From the NCBI GenBank assembly GCA_963822175.1, contig CAWGGJ010000008.1:496001-560000 (forward strand): 64,000 bases of DNA, read 5' to 3'. Positions 1 to 8,888 of the stretch are shown piece by piece (within the stretch, counting starts at the first letter, position 1; every line of letters starts with the position of its first letter). This stretch comes from FEB-25 sp963822175. Lineage in GTDB: Bacteria > Chloroflexota > Anaerolineae > Anaerolineales > UBA4823. Under the pieces are notes generated by a model, which saw only the letters and a program-made list of their open reading frames with translations, was not told the DNA's origin and searched no databases. A program made the position numbers and the translations under genes.

Positions 1-2
1 GC

Positions 3-674
3 GTTTTATTCGAAGGCCGTGACACAGCTGGCAAGGGTGGTGTGATCAGGCGCATCACTGAAAGGGTCAGCCCGCGCGTGTTCCACGTGGTTGCGCTCTC
101 CTCACCGACGGATCGGGAAAAATCGCAGATGTACTTCCAGCGCTACATGCCACATCTGCCAGCCGCCGGGGAAGTTGTGCTCTTCGATCGCAGCTGGTAC
201 AACCGGGCAGGCGTCGAGCGGGTGATGGGATTCGCCACCAAGGAACAGGTGGATACCTTCCTCAAAATGACCCCCCTGGTCGAGAGGGCTATCATCAATT
301 CAGGCATCTACCTAATCAAGTACTGGCTGGAAGTGGATATGGATGAACAGGCCAAGCGATTCCAAGAGCGCAATGAAGATTATCGCAAGATCTGGAAACT
401 CAGCCCGATGGATGTGCAGGCACAAGCACGCTGGTACGATTACTCGAGGGCACGCGACGCCATGTTTGCCGCCACCGATACCCCTGAATGCCCCTGGTAC
501 GTGGTGCCATCCAACGACCAGCGCCGGGCGCGCCTGAACTGCATCACGCACTTCTTGAGCCTGATTCCTTACCAAGAGGTGCCGCGTGAACCGCTAAAGT
601 TCCCCAAGCGACAGGTAAAGGGTGACTATGAAGAGCCGAACTATCCCTTCCACTACGTCCCACAGAAATATTAA
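3..674 (+). CDS. ppk2: Polyphosphate kinase 2 family protein (5' end outside window)
   Basis: PPK2 enzymes move phosphate between polyphosphate and nucleotides in the cytoplasm. The reading frame is already open at base 3 and runs into the first in-window ATG (42), so the true start lies upstream. A Walker A loop, GRDTAGKGG, is at the extreme left, followed by the Walker B/lid block FDRSWYNRAG about 55 residues later. The C-terminal half has the usual PPK2 pattern WYDYSRARDAMF and a WYVVPSNDQRRARLN segment. The P-type ATPase gene follows after 18 bases with its own ribosome site, so the two are probably co-transcribed. Class (ADP- or AMP/GDP-preferring) cannot be settled from the fragment. 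Confidence 0.93.
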   Translation, partial: VLFEGRDTAGKGGVIRRITERVSPRVFHVVALSSPTDREKSQMYFQRYMPHLPAAGEVVLFDRSWYNRAGVERVMGFATKEQVDTFLKMTPLVERAIINSGIYLIKYWLEVDMDEQAKRFQERNEDYRKIWKLSPMDVQAQARWYDYSRARDAMFAATDTPECPWYVVPSNDQRRARLNCITHFLSLIPYQEVPREPLKFPKRQVKGDYEEPNYPFHYVPQKY

Positions 675-692
675 AAAAGGAGGTAATTCAGA

Positions 693-3524
693 ATGACAAA
701 TTCGATGGATAAAACAAAATGGTATACCCTGTCGACCGAAGATGTTGCTAAACAACTTCAAGTCGACCCGGCAAAAGGCCTGAGCTCAGACGAGGCAAAG
801 TCTCGCCTGGAGAAGTACGGCTCCAACAAGCTGGCTGAGAAGAAGAAAAAATCAGGCCTGCAAGCCTTTCTTGAGCAATATCAAGACCTGATGCAGTTTG
901 TGCTGCTCGGTGCTGCGATCATCAACCAGATCTTCACCGGGGAATGGGGAACGACGCTGGTGTTGGTCGGCCTGACAGTCTTCAATGCCGTCCTGGGGAT
1001 GCGCGGGGAGGCTAAAGCCGAAGCCAGCCTGGCTGCCCTATCGGAGACGATGAAGAGCATCGCCCGCGTGCGCCGCAATGGGCAGGCCGTCGAGATCAAT
1101 GCCGAGGAGCTGGTACCGGGCGATATCGTGCTGATGGAGGCGGGCAACCGCGTCCCAGCCGATGGTCGCCTGTTCGTGACCGCCACCCTCGAGATCGAGG
1201 AGGCTGCCCTGACTGGAGAGAGTGTCGCCTCGTCAAAAGACACCGAAACCATCCTCAAAGCCGATGCCCCCCTGGGCGACCGCCACTGCATGGCCTACAT
1301 GAACACTTCGGTTACGCGTGGGCGTGCCGAGATGATCGTCACTACCACCGGGATGGGCACCGAGATGGGCAACATCGCTGACCTGCTTAATAAGACTGAG
1401 GCGGATAAAACCCCCTTGCAGAAGCAGCTTGACCGCCTGACTGTGATCATTGCCTCCCTGGCAGGTTTGGCTTTCATTATCATGGTGATCTTGGGAATAC
1501 GGAATGGGCAGACGATGGATGCAATCTTCATCGCTGGCATCGCCCTAGCAATTTCTGCCATCCCGACCGGTCTTCCGGCTGTAGTGACCACCATGTATTC
1601 GATGGGCACGCGCCAATTAGCTGGTCTGGGTGCCATTGTCAAGCGTTTACCTTCGGTGGAGACGCTGGGTTCAGTCTCAGCGATCTGCTCCGATAAGACC
1701 GGTACCCTGACCCTGAACAAGATGACTGCCCGTGAGTTCACCATCCCTGGTCAGAATCGTTTTATGGTGACTGGCGAAGGCTACGGAACCCAAGGGGAGT
1801 ATAAACTTGCCACTGGTATAGCCGGATTACAGCCCTGGCAGAAAAACACCCTGACCTATAGCACCGAAGGCAAGCTGTTAAGCGCAGGCGGTGCCAAGGT
1901 CGATCTCGAGCAGATCCTGTTGCCCATGGCGCTATGTGCCGATGCCCGACTTGACGATAGCGGCGCTCTGATCGGTGACCCCACCGAAGGGGCGTTGATC
2001 GTGCTGGCGGAGAAGGGTGGCATCAGTGTAGATGGAGCCCGTGAGATGTATCCCCGTATCGCCGAAGTGCCGTTTGACTCAGACTACAAGTTCATGGCCA
2101 CATTCCACAACATGACCGATGAAAAGGGCAAGAAAGTCGTGCGTGCATTCGTCAAGGGTGCACCAGACGTGTTGATCGCCCGCAGCAGCTCATACTGGCT
2201 GCCAGGAGGCGAGGTGCAGCTGGCGAGCGAAGATAAGCGTCCACTTGCCCTTGAAGAGAACGAGCGGATGGCGAAAGCCGGCGAACGTGTGATGGTAGTA
2301 GCCCGCAAAGACTTTGACCCACAAACCTTCGATCCCAAGGCCAAGTTGATCGACTTGATGAACGACCTCACCATGTTGGCGATGGTCGGAATTGTCGACC
2401 CACCCCGCAATGAAGCCAAGGATGCTATCGCCAAATGCCACAGTGCTGGCATCCAGGTGCGTATGATCACCGGCGACCATGCGGTGACGGCTGCTGCGAT
2501 TGGCCGCGAGCTGGGCATCACCGGAACAGCACTCACAGGCGCAGAATTCGCTGCCATGCCGGATGATGAGCTGAAGAGCAAGCTGCCCGAGATCGGTGTG
2601 GTCGCCCGTGTTGCCCCGCAAGACAAGATCCGCCTGGTGACCATGCTCCAGCAGCTGGATAACATCGTAGCCATGACCGGAGATGGTGTGAATGACGCTC
2701 CTGCCCTGAAGAAAGCTGACATCGGTGTGGCAATGGGCATCACCGGCACCGAGGTCTCAAAAGGCGCGGCAGTGATGATCCTGACCGACGACAACTTTGC
2801 CACGATAGTAAAGGCAGTGGAGTTCGGACGGGCTATTTACAACAACCTGTTCAACTTCGTCCGGTTCCAGATGGAATCGCTGGTAGCGTTCATTATCTCT
2901 TACCTGCTGGCTGCGTTCTATTTTGTCCTGGGGGGAACACCGTTCACGGCATTCGTTGTCTTGTGGATAAATTTCCTGGTGCAGATCCCGGTGGCACTCG
3001 CCCTTGGGTTTGACGACCCTGCGTCGGACCTGATGGCGCACAAGCCTCGACCATTGAAGCAACCTATCCTCACAGGAACACAATGGGTTCGCATCGCTTT
3101 CATTGGTTTGCTAATGTCGATTGGCACAATCGCCCTGGAAAGATATTATGAGCCTTCAGGGGCATCAATCGCTGCATCGATGGGCTTTGTCTTCTTCTCG
3201 CTGTCAGTCATCGTGCTTGCTCTGAGCGCACGCAGTGAGACTGGGAGTGCCTTCAACCGCGAGGTCCTGAAGAATCGACATCAGCTAATGCTGTATGGAA
3301 TTTCAGTGCTGATGGTCCTCTTACCGCTCAACCTGGATTTTCTCAAGAATTTCCTGGGTTTGACCAATCTCACCACAAATCAGGTGCTCATATGCCTCGG
3401 GTTTGCTTTTATCCTGTTACTTGTGGATGAGGTGATCAAGTTTTTCATGCGCAGAAGTCGCAAAAATGAAAAACAAGCAATTGAACCAAACAAGCCCGCG
3501 CCTGTAACTCTTTCGGGAGATTAA
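693..3524 (+). CDS. P-type cation ATPase, P2A-like fold with altered ion site
   Basis: This 943-residue membrane pump couples ATP hydrolysis to cation movement. Start: ATG preceded by AAGGAGG. Order: N-terminal cation-ATPase domain, two membrane helices, actuator domain with LTGES, M3-M4, phosphorylation site DKTGTLT (Asp334), nucleotide domain, hinge GDGVNDAPALKKAD, then M5-M10. The backbone resembles SERCA/PMR1 Ca2+ pumps. By eye, however, the ligand positions differ: M4 has PTGLP instead of PEGLP, M5 has hydrophobic residues where Asn768 and Glu771 of SERCA sit, and M6 reads WINFLVQIP where SERCA has WVNLVTDGLP (Asp800 becomes Gln). Only the M6 Asn is kept. Calcium specificity is therefore doubtful; a monovalent ion, proton or lipid-like substrate is possible. 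Confidence 0.92.
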   Translation: MTNSMDKTKWYTLSTEDVAKQLQVDPAKGLSSDEAKSRLEKYGSNKLAEKKKKSGLQAFLEQYQDLMQFVLLGAAIINQIFTGEWGTTLVLVGLTVFNAVLGMRGEAKAEASLAALSETMKSIARVRRNGQAVEINAEELVPGDIVLMEAGNRVPADGRLFVTATLEIEEAALTGESVASSKDTETILKADAPLGDRHCMAYMNTSVTRGRAEMIVTTTGMGTEMGNIADLLNKTEADKTPLQKQLDRLTVIIASLAGLAFIIMVILGIRNGQTMDAIFIAGIALAISAIPTGLPAVVTTMYSMGTRQLAGLGAIVKRLPSVETLGSVSAICSDKTGTLTLNKMTAREFTIPGQNRFMVTGEGYGTQGEYKLATGIAGLQPWQKNTLTYSTEGKLLSAGGAKVDLEQILLPMALCADARLDDSGALIGDPTEGALIVLAEKGGISVDGAREMYPRIAEVPFDSDYKFMATFHNMTDEKGKKVVRAFVKGAPDVLIARSSSYWLPGGEVQLASEDKRPLALEENERMAKAGERVMVVARKDFDPQTFDPKAKLIDLMNDLTMLAMVGIVDPPRNEAKDAIAKCHSAGIQVRMITGDHAVTAAAIGRELGITGTALTGAEFAAMPDDELKSKLPEIGVVARVAPQDKIRLVTMLQQLDNIVAMTGDGVNDAPALKKADIGVAMGITGTEVSKGAAVMILTDDNFATIVKAVEFGRAIYNNLFNFVRFQMESLVAFIISYLLAAFYFVLGGTPFTAFVVLWINFLVQIPVALALGFDDPASDLMAHKPRPLKQPILTGTQWVRIAFIGLLMSIGTIALERYYEPSGASIAASMGFVFFSLSVIVLALSARSETGSAFNREVLKNRHQLMLYGISVLMVLLPLNLDFLKNFLGLTNLTTNQVLICLGFAFILLLVDEVIKFFMRRSRKNEKQAIEPNKPAPVTLSGD

Positions 3525-3577
3525 AAGGCTTGCGCCGTGAGAATGATGTCATATCGTAAGCAGCTGGGAGGTTTACA

Positions 3578-3808
3578 ATGAACACCTATCCTGTAAAGCA
3601 ACGATCCATGAAGGCCAAAGGAATGGTCTCGATTGTGGATCTAGAAGAATTGACAGAAAGTGTCTGGCGTGAGCTGCATGGGACAGAAGACCCAGGGCGA
3701 ATCCGTCACGTACTTGTTGATCTCCTGCTGAAATATAAAGATGCGCGCATCCTGACCTTCCTCCCTATCCTGATGCGACGTGATGCAATCGAAATTCTAC
3801 GACATTGA
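3578..3808 (+). CDS. Small protein, three-helix-bundle dimerization-domain type
   Basis: A 76-residue protein with a strong ribosome site (GGGAGG, 8 bases before the ATG). The middle and C-terminal part (ESVWRELHGT, then RHVLVDLLLKYKDARILTFLP, then RRDAIEILR) resembles the small three-helix-bundle dimerization domain proteins of Actinobacteria and Chloroflexota whose function is unknown. No membrane segment or signal peptide is seen. It sits between the ATPase and the SulP gene and is followed by a perfect hairpin, so it probably ends the ppk2-ATPase transcript. Family assignment is from remembered pattern only. Confidence 0.7.
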   Translation: MNTYPVKQRSMKAKGMVSIVDLEELTESVWRELHGTEDPGRIRHVLVDLLLKYKDARILTFLPILMRRDAIEILRH

Positions 3809-3817
3809 TCTCAATAA

Positions 3818-3857
3818 CTCCAAGCCAATTCCGGTCTCCACCGGAATTGGCTTGGAG
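3818..3857 (+). terminator. Perfect 18-bp inverted repeat after the small gene
   Basis: CTCCAAGCCAATTCCGGT pairs perfectly with ACCGGAATTGGCTTGGAG across a four-base loop (CTCC), ten bases after the stop codon. There is no T-tract on either side, so it may be a transcript-end or RNA-stabilising hairpin rather than a classical Rho-independent terminator. Confidence 0.55.
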
Positions 3858-4000
3858 AATAGTATGTCACTTGGATTTAGTTGTTGTAAATAACCATAAC
3901 CAGAGAGGCTGATATCGAATCGGTGGATGACCCAAGGCGTCGTGGGTTAATCCACTAACCTTTGTAGAGGCAAAGCTAATATTAAGTAATGGAGGATTTA

Positions 4001-5746
4001 ATGGATAAGAAATCGCGAGTGGCAGGACTAACGAAGTATTTACCAATCGTCGATTGGCTACCTCATTACAAGACAGAATGGCTGCGCTTCGATATCATAG
4101 CCGCATTATCTGTGTGGGCGTTGCTCGTTCCTCAGAGCATCGCTTATGGCTCAATAGCCGGCGTGCCGCTGCAGTTTGGCTTGTATGCTGCTCTGGGTGC
4201 ACTGATAGGCTATGCCCTGTTTGGCACAGCTGGGCAGGTCATAACAGGCCCAAGCGCGGCTATTGCGGCAGTATCAGCTTCAGTCGTTGCCCTGTGGGCA
4301 ACCTCAGGTTCATCCGAGTGGGTCAGCTATACCGCTGCCCTGGCTTTGACGGCTGGTTTGGTCTATCTTTTACTTGGCTGGTTGAAGATGGGTTGGGTCT
4401 CCCACTTTATATCAGGGGCTGTGTTGGCTGGATTTGTCTTCGGTTTTGGTATCGGATTGATCGCAGACCAAACACCAAAAATCCTGGGAGTGCCAAAAGC
4501 CTCAGGAAGTTATTTTCAAGTATTGATTGGGGCGCTCAAATCATTACCCCAAACAAGTATCCCCACCCTGATCGTCGGTGTTAGCAGTATTATCTTATTG
4601 CTGTTGATGCGCCGCTTTCTACCAAAGTGGCCACGGACATTATTGGTCGTGATCCTGGGGATTATCGTCTCATCACTACTAGGATTAGCAGATTATGGTG
4701 TTTCAATCGTTGGTACGATACCGAGCGGTTTACCTACATTAGCTTGGCCAAGCTTCCCACCGGTTGGCTTAATGTCAATCATTTTAGGGTCACTGGCAGT
4801 CCTTTTCATTGGCTACAGCGAGTCGCTAGCTGCTGCTAAAGAGGAAGGCTCAAAGTACGGCTACGAGATCGATGCCAGCCAAGAAATGGTCGCTCAAGGC
4901 ATGGCGAATTCCGCCTCTGGGTTACTGGGTGGTTTCGCGGTCGAAGGCAGCCTATCCAAAACTGCCGTAGCCGATATGGCCGGGCAAAAAACACAACTTG
5001 CGTCGCTATTTACAGCAGGATTGATGCTGATTACCATCCTATTCCTGGCTGGGTTATTCACTACATTGCCAAACGCAGTCCTCGGTGCGGTGGTCATCGA
5101 TGCAGGCATCAGCCTGGTCAAGGTGAAGGAACTCAAGCATTATCGATTAAATCGGGTAGATTTCTTAGCATTCATGGCGACTGCACTGGCGGTATTTTTC
5201 GTTGGTGTTCTTGTTGGAGTAGTAATTGGAGTAGTTCTGGCGTTGCTCTTATTGATTGCCTCCGCATCGAGATCGCCTGTTCGCGAGATGGCGTTTGATA
5301 AGAGTAATAATGTTTTCGTAGAAGCGGATCGACATCCGGATGCGGAAATTATTCCTGGTATTGTTGTCGTCGCAATTCATGGTCCATTATTCTTTGCCGA
5401 TGCCGATAACTTCCGCTCCTCGGTCATGCGCCTGGTTGAGGCTGATCAACCATATGCCGTGATTATCGACCTGGGTGCGGTCATGATGTTGGATATGGAT
5501 GGAGATAAAATCCTCACCAAACTATCAGGTGAGTTGCATCAGAAGAATATTCAGCTTCTGCTGGTGAGGGTGGGGAGAGATAAGCTTGAGCTGATACGTA
5601 AGACTGGTACCCTTGAAAAGATCGGTTCACAGAATATTTTCGAGACGACACGTTTGGCAGTATCTGCTGCTCAGCACCGCAGCGGAGCAGTTGAAGGCGC
5701 TGCAGAACCTGGTTCTTCACAAGCCGTGCAAGATAAAAAAGGATAA
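4001..5746 (+). CDS. SulP family inorganic anion transporter with STAS domain
   Basis: SulP proteins carry sulfate, bicarbonate or related anions across the cytoplasmic membrane. The ATG at 4001 is preferred over the upstream ATG at 3989 because GGAGG (3991-3995) overlaps the latter and sits 5 bases before the former, giving a 581-residue protein. It has an N-terminal SulP region with YGLYAALGALIGYALFGTA-like and GPSAAIAAVSAS motifs, about 12-14 hydrophobic helices to residue ~420, then a cytoplasmic STAS domain (GIVVVAIHGPLFFADADNF to IFETTRLAV). Substrate is not decidable. The neighbouring ClC gene suggests an anion-handling locus. Confidence 0.92.
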   Translation: MDKKSRVAGLTKYLPIVDWLPHYKTEWLRFDIIAALSVWALLVPQSIAYGSIAGVPLQFGLYAALGALIGYALFGTAGQVITGPSAAIAAVSASVVALWATSGSSEWVSYTAALALTAGLVYLLLGWLKMGWVSHFISGAVLAGFVFGFGIGLIADQTPKILGVPKASGSYFQVLIGALKSLPQTSIPTLIVGVSSIILLLLMRRFLPKWPRTLLVVILGIIVSSLLGLADYGVSIVGTIPSGLPTLAWPSFPPVGLMSIILGSLAVLFIGYSESLAAAKEEGSKYGYEIDASQEMVAQGMANSASGLLGGFAVEGSLSKTAVADMAGQKTQLASLFTAGLMLITILFLAGLFTTLPNAVLGAVVIDAGISLVKVKELKHYRLNRVDFLAFMATALAVFFVGVLVGVVIGVVLALLLLIASASRSPVREMAFDKSNNVFVEADRHPDAEIIPGIVVVAIHGPLFFADADNFRSSVMRLVEADQPYAVIIDLGAVMMLDMDGDKILTKLSGELHQKNIQLLLVRVGRDKLELIRKTGTLEKIGSQNIFETTRLAVSAAQHRSGAVEGAAEPGSSQAVQDKKG

Positions 5747-5897
5747 AAAGTTGCGGAAAGACTATTATTACTGTGGTCGTATTGAGGCGCAAACCTATTA
5801 TCTCGGACTTCAGAACTCGAACCGCAAACAGGATATTTCAACATTAGCTTTTTAAGTTAAAATCCCAATTTACCTAATGGTCTGAAAGGATACTTCT

Positions 5898-7154
5898 ATG
5901 CTTCCTCTTGAAAAACCATGGTACAGAAAGCTCCTTTTACTCACGCTGGTGATTGGAATAGTAGGTGGCATATTATCCCTTGCATTTTCGACCGTAACCG
6001 GCGCGGGTATTAATTTTTTCTTCGGAAATGTAGGCACGGGCTGGTGGGATGGTAAATGGTGGTGGATCCCATTGATGGCCATCGGAGGTCTTTTGGTATC
6101 CGTGCTGCGTAAAATCTGGAAGGTTCCCTCACAAGTCCCCAGCCCAATAAAACTTGCCCACGATGCATGGGTAGACCCCGGTGTTGTAATCCCATGGGTA
6201 ATCATATCAGCCATTTCGCTTATATTCGGAGCGGCTATGGGTCCTTTTTTTGGGTTCGCTGTCATGGGGGGAGGGTTTGGCGCCTGGATAGTAACTCGCC
6301 TAGGAAATGATGAAGAAGAAGAAGCAAAACAGCAGTATACATTAACTGGAATGGCAGCCACTATGGGTGCCGCCTTTACCTCGCCCTTTTTTGCTGCAAT
6401 TTTGACCTCCGAGCTTTCACCAACGCAAAAACGCAGCTATGTCGCTGCGTTTATCCCTGCACTCTTTGCAGCGACCATAGGCTATATTATCTATTTTGGC
6501 GTGACAGGCACTACGATGCTGGGCAGTTATGGTCTACCACCTTATGAGTTTAAGTACGCTCATTTACTGATAGGTACCCTTCTCGGTGTTCTGGCTGCGT
6601 TCATCCTGATCGTACTTGCCCTCATAAAAAAGCTAGTCTTTGCAGCATTTTCGTTAATTCCTAACTCGCTTGTGTCTGGGGCGATTGGTGGCGCACTCGT
6701 CGGGTTGATTACATTTGCGCTTCCTCTGGTGGCAAATTCTGGCAACAGCCAACTTGGAACGATACTTCAAAATTCAACCCTATACGGAGCCACCTTCCTC
6801 GTTGCCATCCTAATTGCCAAGATGTTGGCCCTCTCACTAAGCCAAGCGTCCGGATTTTTAGGCGGTTTTGTCTTCCCGTTAATCTTTATTGGAGGTACTG
6901 CAGGGGTCTTGGTGAATAATATTTTTCCTGATATTCCCATTGCCCTTGCCGTAGGCTGCATGCTGGCTGCAGTGGCAGGGGCTATCTTGAATGCGCCCGT
7001 TTCTCTCATCTTGATAGCGGCTGGCACAGTATTGATAGCGCCGACGGCACTGGTTCCCATTTGTATTGCTGTTGTTACGTCTCATCTATCGCTGGCAATC
7101 GTGCGTTACTTTGTTGTTGGAGAGGACAAACTCAAGGTGCAGCAGCCTGACTGA
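5898..7154 (+). CDS. ClC-type chloride channel/transporter homologue lacking the gating glutamate
   Basis: A 418-residue polytopic membrane protein with CLC-like landmarks: TSPFFAAILTSE corresponds to the helix H/I region (usually FNAPLAG..FxxE), and SGFLGGFVFPLIFIGGTAG corresponds to the helix N GGIFxPxLxxG block. The helix F motif, normally GREGP with the gating/proton glutamate, reads GAAMGP here, so that Glu is Met. The helix D GSGIP motif is not recognisable. Known CLC mutants of that Glu behave as uncoupled chloride conductors, so a passive anion pathway is the inference. Start: ATG with GAAAGGA upstream. The gene is 151 bases after sulP. Confidence 0.82.
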   Translation: MLPLEKPWYRKLLLLTLVIGIVGGILSLAFSTVTGAGINFFFGNVGTGWWDGKWWWIPLMAIGGLLVSVLRKIWKVPSQVPSPIKLAHDAWVDPGVVIPWVIISAISLIFGAAMGPFFGFAVMGGGFGAWIVTRLGNDEEEEAKQQYTLTGMAATMGAAFTSPFFAAILTSELSPTQKRSYVAAFIPALFAATIGYIIYFGVTGTTMLGSYGLPPYEFKYAHLLIGTLLGVLAAFILIVLALIKKLVFAAFSLIPNSLVSGAIGGALVGLITFALPLVANSGNSQLGTILQNSTLYGATFLVAILIAKMLALSLSQASGFLGGFVFPLIFIGGTAGVLVNNIFPDIPIALAVGCMLAAVAGAILNAPVSLILIAAGTVLIAPTALVPICIAVVTSHLSLAIVRYFVVGEDKLKVQQPD

Positions 7155-8143
7155 AAAGCCATTCCAGCCAGCATGCCTGCGATAATTTTGACATATGCAG
7201 GATGGTCAGTGCCAAGCTCAAAGATCCGTCTGTAAGTAGATTGAGCGTTTTGATTTACTGAAAACCATCGATCGACGCCATTTCTTCCTGACGATTGACG
7301 TTGCAGCTGAAGCGTTCTGGCGGGAAGGGCAGGAAAGTATGAAACCTAATAATTGAGATATCACTTCATATCTATAACTGAATGAACTGATATCGAATCA
7401 TTGTGCATATACCTGGTTATACGCCAAGAATCATAACGACCCGTTCAAGGTAAGGAGAATGCAATAGGTAGTTTCTACCTAACTATGGCCTATTTAAGAC
7501 CCGGGATCCCTTTTGAGATCTGGTGACTGGGTGCACCTACAATTGTGGTGATAGATATATGCGTTGAAGATTATCCAGTCGGTGTCTCGTAACCTGGAGT
7601 TCCATGGTCCGAATGCAAACCCTGCTACCAAAAAAATCTGTCCATCAGGACGGATATTTTGTAGGTTTAGGTGTATGGATTCTACGAAACCTTTTAGGAA
7701 GATCATGATCTACTGAGTTTCTGCGAGGGTCGTCTTGTTAGGTAGTTAGTAATTAATCTTAACGATTGGGTGAAATCTACCTCACTCCTCACTCTCAAAA
7801 TCAATCTTATATTATGCCATTCGTAAAATGTTTCTGCGGGTCGCCTTTCCTTGGTTCATATTTCGGGTAGCATTAGGGAACTATTCGGGAACAGATTTGT
7901 TGAAACAGTATGGTGATTTTGGAATAAATTAGACGAAATAGACGGCAGTTCTCTCCTTTTCACTTACCATTTTATTTATCACACTAAAAAGCCATGAGTT
8001 CGAATCACGCCTGACCTTCTAAAAATTCCCGGAGATTGGGATTTGTTTTATGATACCTGGGTTAAGAAGTCAAATTGTCGGCATAGGGGATTTTAGCCAG
8101 AATTGTGGCAAGGCTTTTCTACGCAAGAAAACAACGAAGATGG
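7155..8143. other. Gene-poor stretch next to an integrase remnant
   Basis: No ORF here has a plausible start, ribosome site or recognisable product on either strand; the longest (about 70 codons, minus strand near 7500-7700) has none of these. The segment lies just 3' of a broken tyrosine recombinase, so it may be eroded cargo of an integrated element. The only sequence feature noted is ATAAC-N8-CTGATATCGAATC at 7374-7399, which recurs at 3896-3921. Confidence 0.5.
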
Positions 8144-8516
8144 GATCGTCCTCTTTCATTGGCACGCGGTGCAGGTACAGCTTTCAGGATTTGGTCAACC
8201 CCTAATTCCTGGGCAACCCAGGAGTAATAAGAGGTCAGGGTGACCTATACATTACATAGTGACTTCGATGAGAGCGGGTGATTTTTCACTTTGTAGCAGC
8301 GTGTGGTGTATTCGTTGCCCAACCAGCTCAAATAGGCGACCACATCCTGGGTGGAAATTTCACCAATCTCCCGGTCCCCGATGTGTTTGAGCCATTTCTT
8401 GAGCCGGCGCTCCTGCGAGTAGATCGAGGGCAGCGCCAGAGCTTCTGCAGTTTTATAATTGATAAAGTCAGGAATGGACTTGCTTAAAAATAACGAGCCC
8501 GAGTGAGTGGTTCATG
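8144..8516 (-). pseudogene. Broken tyrosine recombinase (phage-type integrase), N-terminal core-binding part
   Basis: Reading the minus strand from ATG 8516, which has an intact GGAGG ribosome site 8 bases upstream, a recombinase SAM-like core-binding domain can be followed. Segments include LSKSIPDFINYKTAEAL, YSQERRLKKWLKHIGDREI, GEISTQDVVAYLSWLG, and after an in-frame stop VTLTSYYSWVAQELG and KAVPAPR. Two lesions are visible: a frame change in the T-rich run near codon 9, and a TAG where the family usually has Trp (…N-V-stop-V-T-L…). No catalytic domain with R..HxxR..Y was found downstream. The gene starts ~90 bases from duplicated tRNA 3' ends, the usual place for an element-borne integrase. 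It is not functional as it stands. Confidence 0.75.
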
Positions 8517-8606
8517 TCAAAATCCTCCGGTTTTAAGATTTTGCCAATCTCCCACCTTCGCGCTAAGCAAAAACCAATGCCCGACGAGCCATGGTTTCAG
8601 ATTAAT

Positions 8607-8888
8607 GGCGGAGCTAGGATTCGAACAAATCCCCTCCACGGGGACCAGGGACCACAAAAAAATCCGCCTTGAATAAAGACGGATTTTACTTCGAGTAGCG
8701 GGGCTTGGATTCGAATAAATCCCCTCCACGGGGACCAGGGACCACAAAAAAATCCGCCTTGAATAAAGACGGATTCTTTCTTCGAGTAGCGGGGCTTGGA
8801 TTCGAATGAATCCCCTCCACGGGGACCAGGGACCACAAAAAAATCCGCCTTCAATAAAGACGGATTCTTTCTTCGAGTAGCGGGGCTT
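8607..8888 (-). repeat. Three tandem ~91-bp units, each a tRNA-fMet 3' end plus terminator
   Basis: Units 8617-8706, 8707-8797 and 8798-8888 (period 90/91/91) run into the real tRNA gene. Each unit carries, on the minus strand, a spacer (GTGGTCCCTGGTCCCCGTGG type), a T-loop-like TTCGAATCC segment, and a terminator hairpin with T7. The second and third boundaries reproduce exactly the last 21 bases of the tRNA gene (GTAGCGGGGCTTGGATTCGAA on plus). The outermost copy at 8607-8625 has a diverged acceptor end (GGCGGAGC). Units differ at only a few positions. This looks like repeated duplication at a tRNA 3' attachment site. Confidence 0.88.
8837..8866 (-). terminator. Rho-independent terminator of tRNA-fMet
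   Basis: On the minus strand AATCCGTCTT pairs with AAGGCGGATT (one G-T pair), followed by T7, 12 bases past the tRNA 3' end. The same hairpin recurs in the two other tandem units at 8746-8776 and 8656-8685. Confidence 0.85.

Noticed and set aside
2084..2803. 239-codon antisense ORF in the P-type ATPase gene
   Set aside because: Codon-position shadow of a conserved gene; no ribosome site or family resemblance.
8617..8888. CRISPR array
   Set aside because: Units are contiguous 91-bp duplications without unique spacers, and they match a tRNA 3' end plus terminator. No cas genes.
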